Shown in pieces: positions 1 through 8,880 of a stretch of DNA of 64,000 bases. This DNA is from Paenibacillus camerounensis (GTDB lineage Bacteria; Bacillota; Bacilli; Paenibacillales; Paenibacillaceae), in NCBI RefSeq assembly GCF_000723885.1, contig NZ_CCDG010000086.1, positions 1 to 64,000 on the forward strand, written 5' to 3'. The notes beneath the pieces were generated by a model. It was given only the letters and a program-made list of their open reading frames with translations, was not told where the DNA came from and made no database searches. The translations under genes and the position numbers were made by a program. How positions within the stretch are numbered: the stretch's first letter is position 1; each line of letters opens with the position of its first letter.

Positions 1-4
1 TTTC

Positions 5-57
5 GCCGATCGGGCCACCTTGGCCCCATTCAGAGGCATTTTTGCCTCTCATTCGGC
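5..57. other. Structured intergenic element: two hairpins enclosed by an outer stem
   Basis: Two adjacent perfect hairpins are visible: GGGCCA/TGGCCC (12-17 with 21-26) and AGAGGCA/TGCCTCT (32-38 with 43-49, loop TTTT). An outer stem GCCGA (5-9) with TCGGC (53-57) encloses both, giving a three-way-junction shape. It lies beyond the terminator of the GH2 gene, so its own gene context is outside the window. It could be a REP-like repeat or a small structured RNA. It does not have tRNA arms of correct size. Function is unknown. Confidence 0.45.
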
Positions 58-74
58 TAAATTACGCTAACGAC

Positions 75-118
75 AAAAAAGCCCATGAGAAGGTTAACCA
101 ACCGTTCTCATGGGCTTT
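75..118 (-). terminator. Rho-independent terminator of the GH2 gene
   Basis: An 11-bp perfect stem GCCCATGAGAA (81-91) with TTCTCATGGGC (105-115) is followed on the minus strand by six T residues. It sits about 65 bp after the GH2 stop codon. The plus strand also ends in a short T run, so it may act in both directions. Confidence 0.85.
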
Positions 119-179
119 CAACTTTCCTATCCATAAATCCTAGTTACTCAAAGTAACGCTACAAATCCAGTCAGTCGAG

Positions 180-2369
180 CTACAGCTGCAGCTCCAGCAC
201 ACTGAAGCCGGTAGGACGGAGTATGGACAACGCCGCAGTACGGGCAGAACTTTCCTTACCTTCGCCTACACTGCCGGCACCCTCCTTACCTTCGCCTATA
301 CTACCGGCACCCTCCTTACCTTCGCCTACACTGCCGGCACCCTCCTTACCTTTGCCTACACTGCCAGCACCCTCCTTAACTTCTCCTGCAGTGGCAGAAC
401 CCTCCTTAGCTTCTCCTGCACGGACAGCACCTTCCTTACCTTCGCCTGCGCTGCCAGCACCATCGTTAGTTCCGCTGGCACTGCCGGTACCTTCCGGCAG
501 CTCCACATACACCGTCCGCACCTCTCCCGGCGCCAGATCAGGAAGCTGCTGTGAGATCGTCTCACCGCCTGCTATAGCAGCGGACAAGCTGTAGCCTCTT
601 ACTGCATAGCTCGGAATGTCATTCCGGCACTCCAGCGTCAGCTCAAGCCCGCCGTTCTTCCATACCGGCTCTCCGGCAAGCACGAGCGGTGAAGACTCTT
701 CCCGCAGAGCGGCATAGGAGGGCTTCGCCTGGTTATACAGATCAACAGAGCCATGGACTCTTTGCATGAACCGGCCGGTTCCCTCCTCACCCATCTGCGT
801 GCGGTAATCGTTCAGACTGAAATAGATGAGCGCCGCAAACGCCGGATAACGCCGGTAAATCGCTGTTTTTTCCCGCAATATCCTTATTCTTCTGGCATCC
901 CCGCCCTCAAAGGCAGGCTCGCACAGCCCGTATTCTGCTACAACGAGCGGCTTGTCCGGATGATCGGCGATGATCTGCCGGATGACCTCTTCCTCATCCA
1001 GATCACCGTGCCAGGTGCCGATATAGTCATTCCACATCAGCATATCGCCCGCCCCCGTAGCATCAGATGCCGGCTGAAGCTGCAGCGTATTACTTACATA
1101 GTTCACCAGCCGGGTTGAGTCAAGCTGCAGAAACTCCTCTTTAAGCTGCTCCATATATCCATTCGTTACCGCCGATTGACCATCCAGCTCGTTCCCCATT
1201 CCCCAGGCAAAGATACAAGGGTGATGTGAGTGGCTGGCAATCATTTCTTTGGCCTGGCTCAAAGCAAGCAGGCGGGTGTCCTTCCCCGGTTCTGCCGGCT
1301 GCTGCCAGTGCGGAATCTCCTCCTGGACCAGCAGGCCATTACGGTCGCACCAGTCCAGCAGCTCATTGCCCTGCTGCCAGTGGAAGCGGGTGATGATGCA
1401 GTTGGCTTCTTTCAGCCTGACCAGCATGGCTGTAAGCTCTTCTGCACCCTCTGCCATACCCGCCGCCGGATGTGAACCGGGCATCCACTCCACGCCCATC
1501 AGCCGGACCGGTTCCCGGTTAAGCAGCAGCTGGTGGCCCTCCACCACGATCTCCCGGAAGCCAAAGGAACGGACAATCCGGTCTTGAGCCCCGCCGCCGG
1601 CAGTCAGCACAAGCTCAAGCTCATACAGATGCGGATGGTCAAAATGCCATAGCTGCACTTCCTCCAGCCCGATCTCAGCAAAGCTCCAGGCCAAGGCCCC
1701 GGCCGCAATCTTCTCTGTTCCCTGCCAGATTACAGCTTCATTGCGGTACACCTTAATCTCCGCGTGGACAGCAGCTGCCGGCGGCTCACACAGCTTAATC
1801 TGTGCAGCTAACGTTCCGCCTGCAGGCTTGCCGTCGGCGCTGAAGTGGACCTTAGGCTCTACCCGCACCTGCTCTACCGCCGTGCTGCCCGTCACCACCA
1901 GCATTACCGGCCGGATCAGTCCGCCGTCATCCGCCCAATCGAAGCTGTTGCTCACAGGCAGAGCCGTATCACTGTTCCGGTTGTCCACTCTAATCACCAG
2001 TCTGTTGTTACCTCCGGCATGAATATACGGTGTAATATCGACTTCAAACGGCGTATAGCCCGAGTTGTAATGACTGCCGGCGAGTGTGCCGTTAACCCAG
2101 ATATCCGTATCCCGGTAGGCCCCTTCAAAGAAAATCCGGAACCGGCGGCCGGCCCATTCCGCGGGAACCTCCAGCTGCTGCTCATACCAGCCTGCGCCGC
2201 GGAACTCCTCAAGCTCCTCCTGCACATTCCAGGTATGGGGAACGGAGACCGGAACAGGAGCCGGCAGGCCGCCGTTATGCCAGCCCTCCCGTTCGCCCTG
2301 GTTCTGAGGATCGGGCTGGAACTTCCAGCCCGAATCCAGTTTTGCTGTGTATCGCCCGCTGTTAATCAA
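180..2369 (-). CDS. Glycoside hydrolase family 2 (beta-galactosidase/beta-glucuronidase type) with C-terminal repeat tract
   Basis: A 729-residue intracellular GH2 enzyme with no signal peptide. The N-terminal sugar-binding jelly roll and Ig-like domain precede a TIM barrel. The barrel carries the acid/base motif GMGNELDG (Glu near residue 394) and the nucleophile motif VVAEYG (Glu near 478). GH2 members with this layout cleave beta-galactosides, beta-glucuronides or beta-mannosides, and the substrate cannot be fixed here. Residues about 626-706 are eight copies of a Gly/Glu/Lys/Ala-rich decapeptide inserted between strands of the C-terminal beta-sandwich, which resumes as ILRPTGFSVLEL. The start is TTG with a weak upstream AAGGG; the only nearby ATGs are out of frame. 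It follows the DUF5107-TPR gene by 46 bp and is probably cotranscribed with it. Confidence 0.88.
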   Translation of the reverse strand: MINSGRYTAKLDSGWKFQPDPQNQGEREGWHNGGLPAPVPVSVPHTWNVQEELEEFRGAGWYEQQLEVPAEWAGRRFRIFFEGAYRDTDIWVNGTLAGSHYNSGYTPFEVDITPYIHAGGNNRLVIRVDNRNSDTALPVSNSFDWADDGGLIRPVMLVVTGSTAVEQVRVEPKVHFSADGKPAGGTLAAQIKLCEPPAAAVHAEIKVYRNEAVIWQGTEKIAAGALAWSFAEIGLEEVQLWHFDHPHLYELELVLTAGGGAQDRIVRSFGFREIVVEGHQLLLNREPVRLMGVEWMPGSHPAAGMAEGAEELTAMLVRLKEANCIITRFHWQQGNELLDWCDRNGLLVQEEIPHWQQPAEPGKDTRLLALSQAKEMIASHSHHPCIFAWGMGNELDGQSAVTNGYMEQLKEEFLQLDSTRLVNYVSNTLQLQPASDATGAGDMLMWNDYIGTWHGDLDEEEVIRQIIADHPDKPLVVAEYGLCEPAFEGGDARRIRILREKTAIYRRYPAFAALIYFSLNDYRTQMGEEGTGRFMQRVHGSVDLYNQAKPSYAALREESSPLVLAGEPVWKNGGLELTLECRNDIPSYAVRGYSLSAAIAGGETISQQLPDLAPGEVRTVYVELPEGTGSASGTNDGAGSAGEGKEGAVRAGEAKEGSATAGEVKEGAGSVGKGKEGAGSVGEGKEGAGSIGEGKEGAGSVGEGKESSARTAALSILRPTGFSVLELQL
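252..491. repeat. In-frame 30-bp tandem repeat (about 8 units) inside the GH2 gene
   Basis: A period of exactly 30 bp is visible, with the unit core CCTCCTTACCTTCGCCTACA on the plus strand. It encodes decapeptides of the type GEGKEGAGSV on the minus strand. Units nearest the 3' end of the gene are almost identical, and those toward the 5' side are more diverged, as expected for growth of a minisatellite from one end. The reading frame is kept throughout. Confidence 0.92.
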
Positions 2370-2415
2370 AGCATCCGCAACCCTTCATGTGAGATATAAT
2401 GGTCAACCGAAACGA

Positions 2416-5400
2416 TTACTCTGCTGATTCTCTGCATAACCGGCTGTGGATCACAGCCCCCTGATGATTCGGCTCCAGCTCCAGCGCCTGCTCCAGCTCG
2501 GCACCGGCTTCTTCCGTACGGCCCAGTCCCAGCAGCCCCAGTCCGCGCATATACCGGCAGTGAATCACATTCCGGCGGTTCAGGTCATCCTCGAACACAA
2601 GGAAGTCAGGCAGGGATACCGCGAAGTAGTCAATTTTGATCTCGTCAAAAATATGCTTCTCCGCATAATCAATCAGCTTGTTGAACCGGCGCTTCGCTTC
2701 CTTCACGTTGCCAAGCTTATGCCAGGCCAGCCCTTGATAAAAGATCATTTCCGGCGGCTGGTCATTATAATACATCGCGCTCGACGGCTCCTCCAGCCCC
2801 TGCGAAGCAGTCCTGTAGCTCTCTGCAGCCAGCTGCTCCTGCCCAAGGCCTTCGTACGCCAGCCCTATATAATAGTAGATATTATTTTCCTGCGCCCCTT
2901 CAAGCTTGCCTTCTCCCAGATTCAGCGGATATACGAGTGCCTGCTGCAGATGGGCCAGCGCTTCCTCCTGGCGGCCCTCCTTGAGCAATTGCTTGCCAAG
3001 CTCGGTATGGGCAAATTTATATTGCCCGGTTACCTTGCCTTCTCCGCCTTCCCAAGGATGGAAATTCCGGGAATTCAGTGCCGCCAGCGCTTCATCGTAC
3101 CGCTCCAGATTGTTAAGCAGCGTAACATATTCTACAAACAGATCATCCCGCTGCTCCACCTGGCTGCGCTTAGCCTCGAGGATATCCAGCCGCTCCTGTG
3201 CAGGCATGGCCAGCTTCTTGCGCAGCTGATCCAGTTCAAACAGAATCCGCACATCCTCCGGTGCGCAGGCATAGGCCTTCACCAGTGAATCCATCGCTGC
3301 CTGCGGATCACCCTGTTTGTTGTAATAGGCAAGGCCAAGATTACGGTGCACGGTTGCAAAGTCCCCGCGCAGCTCACGTGAACGCTCCCAGCCGGCAATC
3401 GCTTCTTCCGGACGTTTTTTATCATAGAAGAAGTTTCCAAGATAATAATGGGCCTTATCATCCTCCGGATTGGCCCGGACGGCGCTTTCCAGCAGATCCA
3501 GCTCGAACAGTGTATTAGGGAAGCAGTAGGTCGGGTCGGCAGACTGTCCGGCACGGCGCTGCGTCTCAGCCAAATCAGAGCGCCCGGCAAGGGCATACAG
3601 CTCATCCAGGGCATAATGGACCATCGGATACACAGTACCTTCGGCCGGAACAATTCTTAACCCCACTGCTATGGCTTCCTCCAGCAAGCCGCAGCCCATG
3701 TAATCGGCAATCAGATTCAGGTAGTTATGCGCATCATCGCGCATCAGCAGACGAAGCTCCGCCAGCACGCCCTCTGCAGCGGCTGCATCACCAAGTGCAG
3801 CAAGTGCCAGCGCCTGCTCATTATAAGCGCCGAAATCTGCAACATCGAGTCCGGTTGTCTCCTGTGCAAATGCCAGGACCTGCTCATGCCGGCCAAGCTT
3901 GCGCAGCATAGCCGCTTTCAGATCACGGGCCTTGTAGTTGCGTGAATTGCGGACCAGTGAGCGCTCAGCCAGATCCAGAGCTTCAGCATATTCACCCTTG
4001 ATGCTTGCGATCTGGGCAAGTGAGAAGTAGCCGGCATCCTGCCAGGCAGCCGACCAGACCGCTTTGTGGAATGCGTTAAAGGCTTCGTCTAGCCGGTTCT
4101 GGCCGCGCAGTGCCACGCCCAGCTGGTAGTAGGCTTCGCTGTCGTACGGATTCGGATTTCTCCAGGTCAGCCGTTCAATCGCTGTGCGGAAATACGCTTC
4201 ACTCTCACGGTACAGGCCGCGGCGCAGCAGGAGCGTTCCGTACGCCACATTCAGGCGGATATCGCCTCTATCGCGCTTTAAGCCTTCCAGGTAATAATCC
4301 TCCGGCTCAAAGGTGGCATGCCGGTACTGCTCCAGATGCAGACCTGCCAGGTACAGCTCTTCGGTGGAGCGCAGCTCATGCGGCTCAGCGAGCGGCTTGG
4401 CGGCATCCGGAACCTGTTCAATATCAGGGCGCTTCGGCTGATAAGCAATGAGGAGCCTGCCGTCAGCAGCTCTGACAGTCAGCTGCAGATCATGCTCCTG
4501 CTCACCCGCATCCAGCGTTACATTCTCCTTAAATACATCCTCGTCCTTCGGAGACAGCTGCACCGACCGCTCGATATACGTCCGGTTTGCTCCCTTCAGC
4601 ACGATCGTAGCCTGCTCTATTAACGAAGTGGCATATGCCTGAACCTCAGCCCGCCCGGCTGCGGCATCCACCTCCAGATTAACCGCTGCTTCGATTGAAG
4701 CATTTTTAACAACGCCGATATTTTTGTAAGGCATAAAATACTGGGTAAAGGTCTTCTCCTCATAAGGCTGCAGCCAGGTAAAGTCAGGCTGGTTATCGGT
4801 ATACACACCGGTCATCAGCTCAATATACGGTCCGTCCTCATCGGTCAGCTGGCGGTCCCAGGCCTGTCCGAACTCCCCGTTGCCCCAGGTCCATTGCTTT
4901 TTGCCAGGTGAAACATGATGGCTTGCTACATGCAGCAGTCCTGCCTGAACACCGTGATCGTAACCGCCCACGAAATTATAATCCGATTTGTAGGCCATAT
5001 AAGAGGTTGGTACAGGAATGTTCTTGTAGCGGGATATATCTACGCCTTCCGAGTAATCCTGTTTATAATACGTTCCGGTAGCAATCGGAAAACGGGACAC
5101 ATCGCGTTTGCCGTGATCGAATACAGCCGTTACGTCCGGAGGGAATACAGATTGCGTATGGTCATTGACCGCTACCGCCGGGTTGGCCCACCATAGGAAG
5201 GTCTGCGGCTCCGCCGTCCGGTTATACAGCTGGGCATTGATCTCCAGGTAGGCTTTGCCGGGATACAGCTTGAACTCTGCCGTCACCTTGGTTCCGTACA
5301 TCCGGTCAATTTCGCTTACCCAGACGGAGGCGCTTCCATCCTCTGACTGCCCGAACCGGTATTCTACCGGACCGAAGGTGTTGGGCCGGTGATGCTGCGG

Positions 5401-5805
5401 CCAGTTGAATTCAATGCCTCCGGAAATCCACGGCCCGGCCAGCCCTACCAGCGCAGGCTTAATCACCCTGTTATAATAGACGAAATCATAATTATTGGTT
5501 TTATCTAGTGCACGATAGATCCGGCCGCCGATTTCCGGCATAATCTCGATCCGCACATATTCATTCTCAAGGATGACCAGCTTGTAATTTTTATCAGCCT
5601 TCACATCCGAGATGGACTCAATTACGGGATGAGGATAGACTCTGCCGGTGCTTCCCTGATATACGCGTTTCTCCAGGAACATCGGATTCGGGTCCGCCTT
5701 TCCCGCTTCATACGTAGGAATAAGCACCTCTGATTCCCATACCTTCACCTGTTTTGCCGCTGCTGGACTTCCTCCGGGCGTATGAGTATTTATTGTTTGA
5801 TTCAT
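2416..5805 (-). CDS. DUF5107 domain plus tetratricopeptide-repeat protein
   Basis: A large 1129-residue cytoplasmic protein. The N-terminal ~400 residues match the DUF5107 type: an aldose-epimerase-like beta-sandwich with many aromatic and His residues, including a GGIEFNWPQHHRP motif. Residues ~480-1110 are a series of TPR helices, with motifs such as YYLGNFFYDKKRPEEAIAGW. Proteins of this build are frequent beside glycosidases in Paenibacillus and Bacteroidetes and are thought to bind or process carbohydrates, but no reaction is assigned with certainty. The ATG follows GGGAGG at an 11-nt spacing. The GH2 gene follows 46 bp downstream on the same strand. An AraC regulator diverges upstream and may control both. 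Confidence 0.85.
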   Translation of the reverse strand: MNQTINTHTPGGSPAAAKQVKVWESEVLIPTYEAGKADPNPMFLEKRVYQGSTGRVYPHPVIESISDVKADKNYKLVILENEYVRIEIMPEIGGRIYRALDKTNNYDFVYYNRVIKPALVGLAGPWISGGIEFNWPQHHRPNTFGPVEYRFGQSEDGSASVWVSEIDRMYGTKVTAEFKLYPGKAYLEINAQLYNRTAEPQTFLWWANPAVAVNDHTQSVFPPDVTAVFDHGKRDVSRFPIATGTYYKQDYSEGVDISRYKNIPVPTSYMAYKSDYNFVGGYDHGVQAGLLHVASHHVSPGKKQWTWGNGEFGQAWDRQLTDEDGPYIELMTGVYTDNQPDFTWLQPYEEKTFTQYFMPYKNIGVVKNASIEAAVNLEVDAAAGRAEVQAYATSLIEQATIVLKGANRTYIERSVQLSPKDEDVFKENVTLDAGEQEHDLQLTVRAADGRLLIAYQPKRPDIEQVPDAAKPLAEPHELRSTEELYLAGLHLEQYRHATFEPEDYYLEGLKRDRGDIRLNVAYGTLLLRRGLYRESEAYFRTAIERLTWRNPNPYDSEAYYQLGVALRGQNRLDEAFNAFHKAVWSAAWQDAGYFSLAQIASIKGEYAEALDLAERSLVRNSRNYKARDLKAAMLRKLGRHEQVLAFAQETTGLDVADFGAYNEQALALAALGDAAAAEGVLAELRLLMRDDAHNYLNLIADYMGCGLLEEAIAVGLRIVPAEGTVYPMVHYALDELYALAGRSDLAETQRRAGQSADPTYCFPNTLFELDLLESAVRANPEDDKAHYYLGNFFYDKKRPEEAIAGWERSRELRGDFATVHRNLGLAYYNKQGDPQAAMDSLVKAYACAPEDVRILFELDQLRKKLAMPAQERLDILEAKRSQVEQRDDLFVEYVTLLNNLERYDEALAALNSRNFHPWEGGEGKVTGQYKFAHTELGKQLLKEGRQEEALAHLQQALVYPLNLGEGKLEGAQENNIYYYIGLAYEGLGQEQLAAESYRTASQGLEEPSSAMYYNDQPPEMIFYQGLAWHKLGNVKEAKRRFNKLIDYAEKHIFDEIKIDYFAVSLPDFLVFEDDLNRRNVIHCRYMRGLGLLGLGRTEEAGAELEQALELEPNHQGAVIHSRLCRESAE

Positions 5806-5908
5806 GTCTGCATTAGCCTCCCTTGCTTTTATAGTTCTACTTTAGCCTCCGGCGGTGAAGGTTCCAATTGACGAAATGCGGGAAGTGATGGATTATATTC
5901 ATATTCGG

Positions 5909-6007
5909 CAAGTAGAAACGGCTACGCCGTCCTAAACAGGACGGTATCCGTTTCTGCGAGAAATATAAGGATCATTTTTAACGCGAAACATACAAATACT
6001 TATATTT
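5909..6007. repeat. Two-hairpin dispersed repeat, copy 1
   Basis: This ~99-bp element recurs at 50127-50227 with roughly 80% identity. Hairpin 1 (5914-5955) pairs AGAAACGG with CCGTTTCT and CCGTCCT with AGGACGG. Hairpin 2 (5960-6008) pairs GAAATATAAG with CTTATATTTC. The stems are kept in both copies while loops differ. The right end is 24 bp before the AraC start codon, so this copy lies in that gene's leader or promoter. There are no terminal inverted repeats at the outer ends and no target duplication that I can see. Confidence 0.75.
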
Positions 6008-6031
6008 CATGTAAAACAAGGAGGCTTACAA

Positions 6032-6928
6032 ATGGCCGGCCGTTTGATACAGAAGCGTGAAGGCTTCACAGAGGAGAAGCTGTACGTTCTCCCCGATTAC
6101 TGGATGAAGGAGCTGGAGCAGGAGGAGCTGACTTCAGACTTGTATGTCACCGATATCGGATACTTTCCCACCGCACAATATCATTACCGTGAGCGTCCTG
6201 AAGGGACCCCGGCGCATATTTTTATTTTTTGCGAGAGCGGTGAGGGCTGGCTGGAGCTTCGGGCCGGTGAGCGCATGCTGCTGCACGAAGGGGATATGGT
6301 GATTATTCCCCCGGATACCCCGCACCAATATGGTGCAACGGCAGAGAATCCCTGGAGCATCTACTGGTTTCATTTCAAAGGTGACCACGCCGCACGGCTT
6401 GTCCGGCTGTTCGGCCTGTCTGCAGCACCGCTCGCCCTTTCTCCCAGCGGAATAGCGCGGTTCACCGAGTGGTTCCACCCCGCCTATGAGCTGCTGGCCG
6501 AGCGGACCTACTCCCTGACCTCGCATGTTCATGTGGCGCAGACCACCCGGCAGCTCCTGTCCGGCATCGGTCTGAATACCAGCAAATCGGCGCAGGAGAA
6601 AAAACGGGAGCAATATCTGGAGCAGGCCATAAAGTACATGAACCAGCATCTGGAGGAATCAATCCGGCTAACGGATCTGGCCCGGCATGTCGGCTTGTCC
6701 CAGCAGCATCTGATTCACCTGTTCAATCTGGAGACCGGAGTTCCCCCGATCGAGTACTTTCTGCGGCTCAAAATCCAGCGGGCCGGCCAGCTGCTCGACC
6801 TTACGGAGCTCAGCATCAAGGAGGTCAGCTCGGCTGTCGGGATCAGCGACCCTTACTATTTTTCCCGACTGTTCAAAAAAATGTCCGGTTTCTCACCCTC
6901 CCGCTACCGCAGTATCCCGAAGGGCTGA
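6032..6928 (+). CDS. AraC-family transcriptional regulator with N-terminal cupin
   Basis: A 298-residue one-component regulator. The N-terminal ~170 residues form a cupin-type sugar-sensing domain (HIFIFCESGEGWLEL, then GDMVIIPPDTPHQYGA). The C-terminal ~100 residues hold two helix-turn-helix motifs of the AraC type, ending in ISDPYYFSRLFKKMSGFSPSRYR. The start is well supported by AAGGAGG eight bases before the ATG. It diverges from the DUF5107-TPR/GH2 pair, so it is the likely activator of those genes. It may equally act on the orphan binding-protein gene downstream. The leader contains the dispersed two-hairpin repeat. Confidence 0.9.
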   Translation: MAGRLIQKREGFTEEKLYVLPDYWMKELEQEELTSDLYVTDIGYFPTAQYHYRERPEGTPAHIFIFCESGEGWLELRAGERMLLHEGDMVIIPPDTPHQYGATAENPWSIYWFHFKGDHAARLVRLFGLSAAPLALSPSGIARFTEWFHPAYELLAERTYSLTSHVHVAQTTRQLLSGIGLNTSKSAQEKKREQYLEQAIKYMNQHLEESIRLTDLARHVGLSQQHLIHLFNLETGVPPIEYFLRLKIQRAGQLLDLTELSIKEVSSAVGISDPYYFSRLFKKMSGFSPSRYRSIPKG

Positions 6929-6988
6929 GCCTTTACTGCAGACCATCCTCAGCCTGCGTACATAGGTATAAGTGCCGGACAACAGACA

Positions 6989-7024
6989 AGGGCCCTGCCG
7001 CTAATCCGGCAGAGCCCTCTTTTA
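6989..7024. terminator. Bidirectional terminator between convergent genes
   Basis: The stem AGGGC.CTGCCG pairs with CGGCAG.GCCCT and is followed by CTTTT on the plus strand. It separates the AraC gene (plus) from the binding-protein gene (minus). The minus-strand T tract is poor, so it serves mainly the AraC gene. Confidence 0.7.
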
Positions 7025-7031
7025 CCACATG

Positions 7032-8735
7032 CTATTTAACATCCTTACCGGTGAACAGCGACACTCTCGCTTTAACCAGCTCTGTATATTCCTTCTCCAT
7101 CTTCTCGGCACCGGCCTTGTTTAGCTCGGCAATGAAATCATCGTAGATTTTATCAAATTCAGCCGGATTGGAAAGAATGGCTTCCGGAATCCGTTTTTGA
7201 ACAATATCCTGTGTCTTCTGGTAGATGACCTGATAGTCGCCGTCCGTCGGTACAGGCATATTGTAGAGTGCGCCCCACTCTTTTACCGGAAATTCATCTT
7301 CGGCAGGGAACAGGTCCTTCCAGGTAGTTGCGTTATACGCGGCCAGGGATTCCTTCTCTGCATCCGAATATTCGGCCAGGATCTGCTCCGGGAAGTTGGT
7401 GGTGTAGTAGTTATCCGTAGAATCCTTCACACCGTCTCCATAACGGACTCCAAAAATAGAATACAAGCCGACGCCCGTATTTTTGGTGAAATTGCCAGCA
7501 TCATTGACCTTTTGATCGAGAATATCGGCAGGCATCACCCGTTTTCCGTTCTCCATATTGTAGGTTTTGCCTTCGACACCCCAGTTTCTCAGCACCTGCC
7601 CTTCCTCCGAGGACAGCCAGTCCAGGAACTTGATCGCACGGACCGGATCTTCACAGGCGGTAGTAATGCTGATGCCGTAGCCGTCTACGCCGACAGCCTG
7701 CATCGCATGATCCTTGTATTCCTCACTCAGGGTAACCGGGAAATGCGCGTACGTATACTCGTCTTTGCCGGCAGACTTCAGGGCATTCTCCGCATCCTGG
7801 TACTCCCACTCCACTGAGCTGAGACCAAGCACGCGGCCGCTGGCAATTTTCGCTTTGTACTGGTCATCCTTTTGCACAAAAGAGTCCTTGTCGAGCAGCC
7901 CCTCATTGTACATGTGATTCAGCCAGCGGAAATACTCCTTCTCCTCCGGTTTTTTGTAGTGAAGCATCGTCTCATACGTCTCCGGGTTCACATAATACTC
8001 ACCGTCATTGGCCCCGCCCGTCGTAATATCGCCCTGGTTGGTTACGGTAATCATGATCTTCCAGCCGTCGGCATTGAGTGTCATCGGGATGGTCGGCTGG
8101 CCGTCAGTCGTCGGGTGCTTGGCATAATATTCTTTGAGCACATTCTCATAATCCTTGACCGTTCTCACTTCCGGATAGCCGAGCTCCTTGAGCACCCGGT
8201 GCTGAATCTGGAAGCCGTTGGTCGCATCAAATTTCTGTTCGCCTACACCGACATTCGTCGGAATCGAGTAAATCGCTTCGTTGTCCTTGCTGTATTTCAT
8301 CCGGTTCATGTTGCCTTCCATGACTTTTTTGATATTGGGCGCGTGCTTATCGATCAGATCGGTCAGATCAACAATGGCCTCCGCATCCACCAGCTTGCCG
8401 ATCTCTCCCTTGGCGAAAATAATATCCGGGTAGTCGCCGCTTGCGGCCATCATGGAAATCCGGTCCTGCCCGCCTCCGCCGCCCACATCAAATTCCGCCT
8501 GCAGGGTAACACCGGTCTTCGCTATAATTTCTTTGCCTACATCGTCCTGCATGTTATTCCAGCTCGGGCTGGCATCTGCTCCAAAAAACGTAAAGGTCAC
8601 CGGCTCCGTATCATTACCACTGTTCCCGTTCGTGCTGTCTGCTGCGTTGTTCCCGGAATTGCTGCAGCCGGCCGATACCAGCAGTAAGCCTGCCAGCAGA
8701 GCTGCCCCCAGCTTTTTCGATACCTTATGACTCAT
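7032..8735 (-). CDS. Extracellular sugar-binding lipoprotein of an ABC transporter (orphan)
   Basis: A 567-residue secreted lipoprotein. The signal peptide ends in the lipobox VSAGC, with the lipidated Cys at residue 24, followed by a Ser/Asn/Gly-rich linker. The remainder is a family-1-type solute-binding fold of the long Paenibacillus type (LplA-like), usually for oligosaccharides. The ATG follows AAAGGGGG at nine bases. Such genes normally sit beside two LplB/LplC-type permeases, but here no permease is within 20 kb. AraC regulators lie on both sides: a convergent one 103 bp downstream and a divergent one upstream. It either borrows permeases encoded elsewhere or acts as a sugar sensor partner. 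Confidence 0.9.
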   Translation of the reverse strand: MSHKVSKKLGAALLAGLLLVSAGCSNSGNNAADSTNGNSGNDTEPVTFTFFGADASPSWNNMQDDVGKEIIAKTGVTLQAEFDVGGGGGQDRISMMAASGDYPDIIFAKGEIGKLVDAEAIVDLTDLIDKHAPNIKKVMEGNMNRMKYSKDNEAIYSIPTNVGVGEQKFDATNGFQIQHRVLKELGYPEVRTVKDYENVLKEYYAKHPTTDGQPTIPMTLNADGWKIMITVTNQGDITTGGANDGEYYVNPETYETMLHYKKPEEKEYFRWLNHMYNEGLLDKDSFVQKDDQYKAKIASGRVLGLSSVEWEYQDAENALKSAGKDEYTYAHFPVTLSEEYKDHAMQAVGVDGYGISITTACEDPVRAIKFLDWLSSEEGQVLRNWGVEGKTYNMENGKRVMPADILDQKVNDAGNFTKNTGVGLYSIFGVRYGDGVKDSTDNYYTTNFPEQILAEYSDAEKESLAAYNATTWKDLFPAEDEFPVKEWGALYNMPVPTDGDYQVIYQKTQDIVQKRIPEAILSNPAEFDKIYDDFIAELNKAGAEKMEKEYTELVKARVSLFTGKDVK

Positions 8736-8880
8736 CTGATAAATCCCCCTTTAGCTCTAATCTGATGCATAAGCTTCTTGAATGCGGTTGCAAACATCAT
8801 CGCCTATCAGCGCTGCTCTTGGTGATGCTCTCATTTTACTCCGCGCCTTTGGCCGGATACCTTGATTTTCAGGTCATAAA

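Noticed and set aside
5-57. Possible tRNA gene
   Set aside because: The enclosing stem is five base pairs, only two arms are present, and there is no anticodon loop or T-loop sequence.
252-491. CRISPR-like regular 30-bp repetition
   Set aside because: There are no spacers between units, the repeats are contiguous and in frame with the GH2 protein, and no cas gene is present.
223-594. Plus-strand open frame rich in Pro/Ser/Leu repeats
   Set aside because: It is the reverse complement of the decapeptide repeat in the GH2 gene and exists only because the unit length is a multiple of three.
8786-8800. cre-like sequence before the orphan binding-protein gene
   Set aside because: Core AA and CG positions do not match on either strand.
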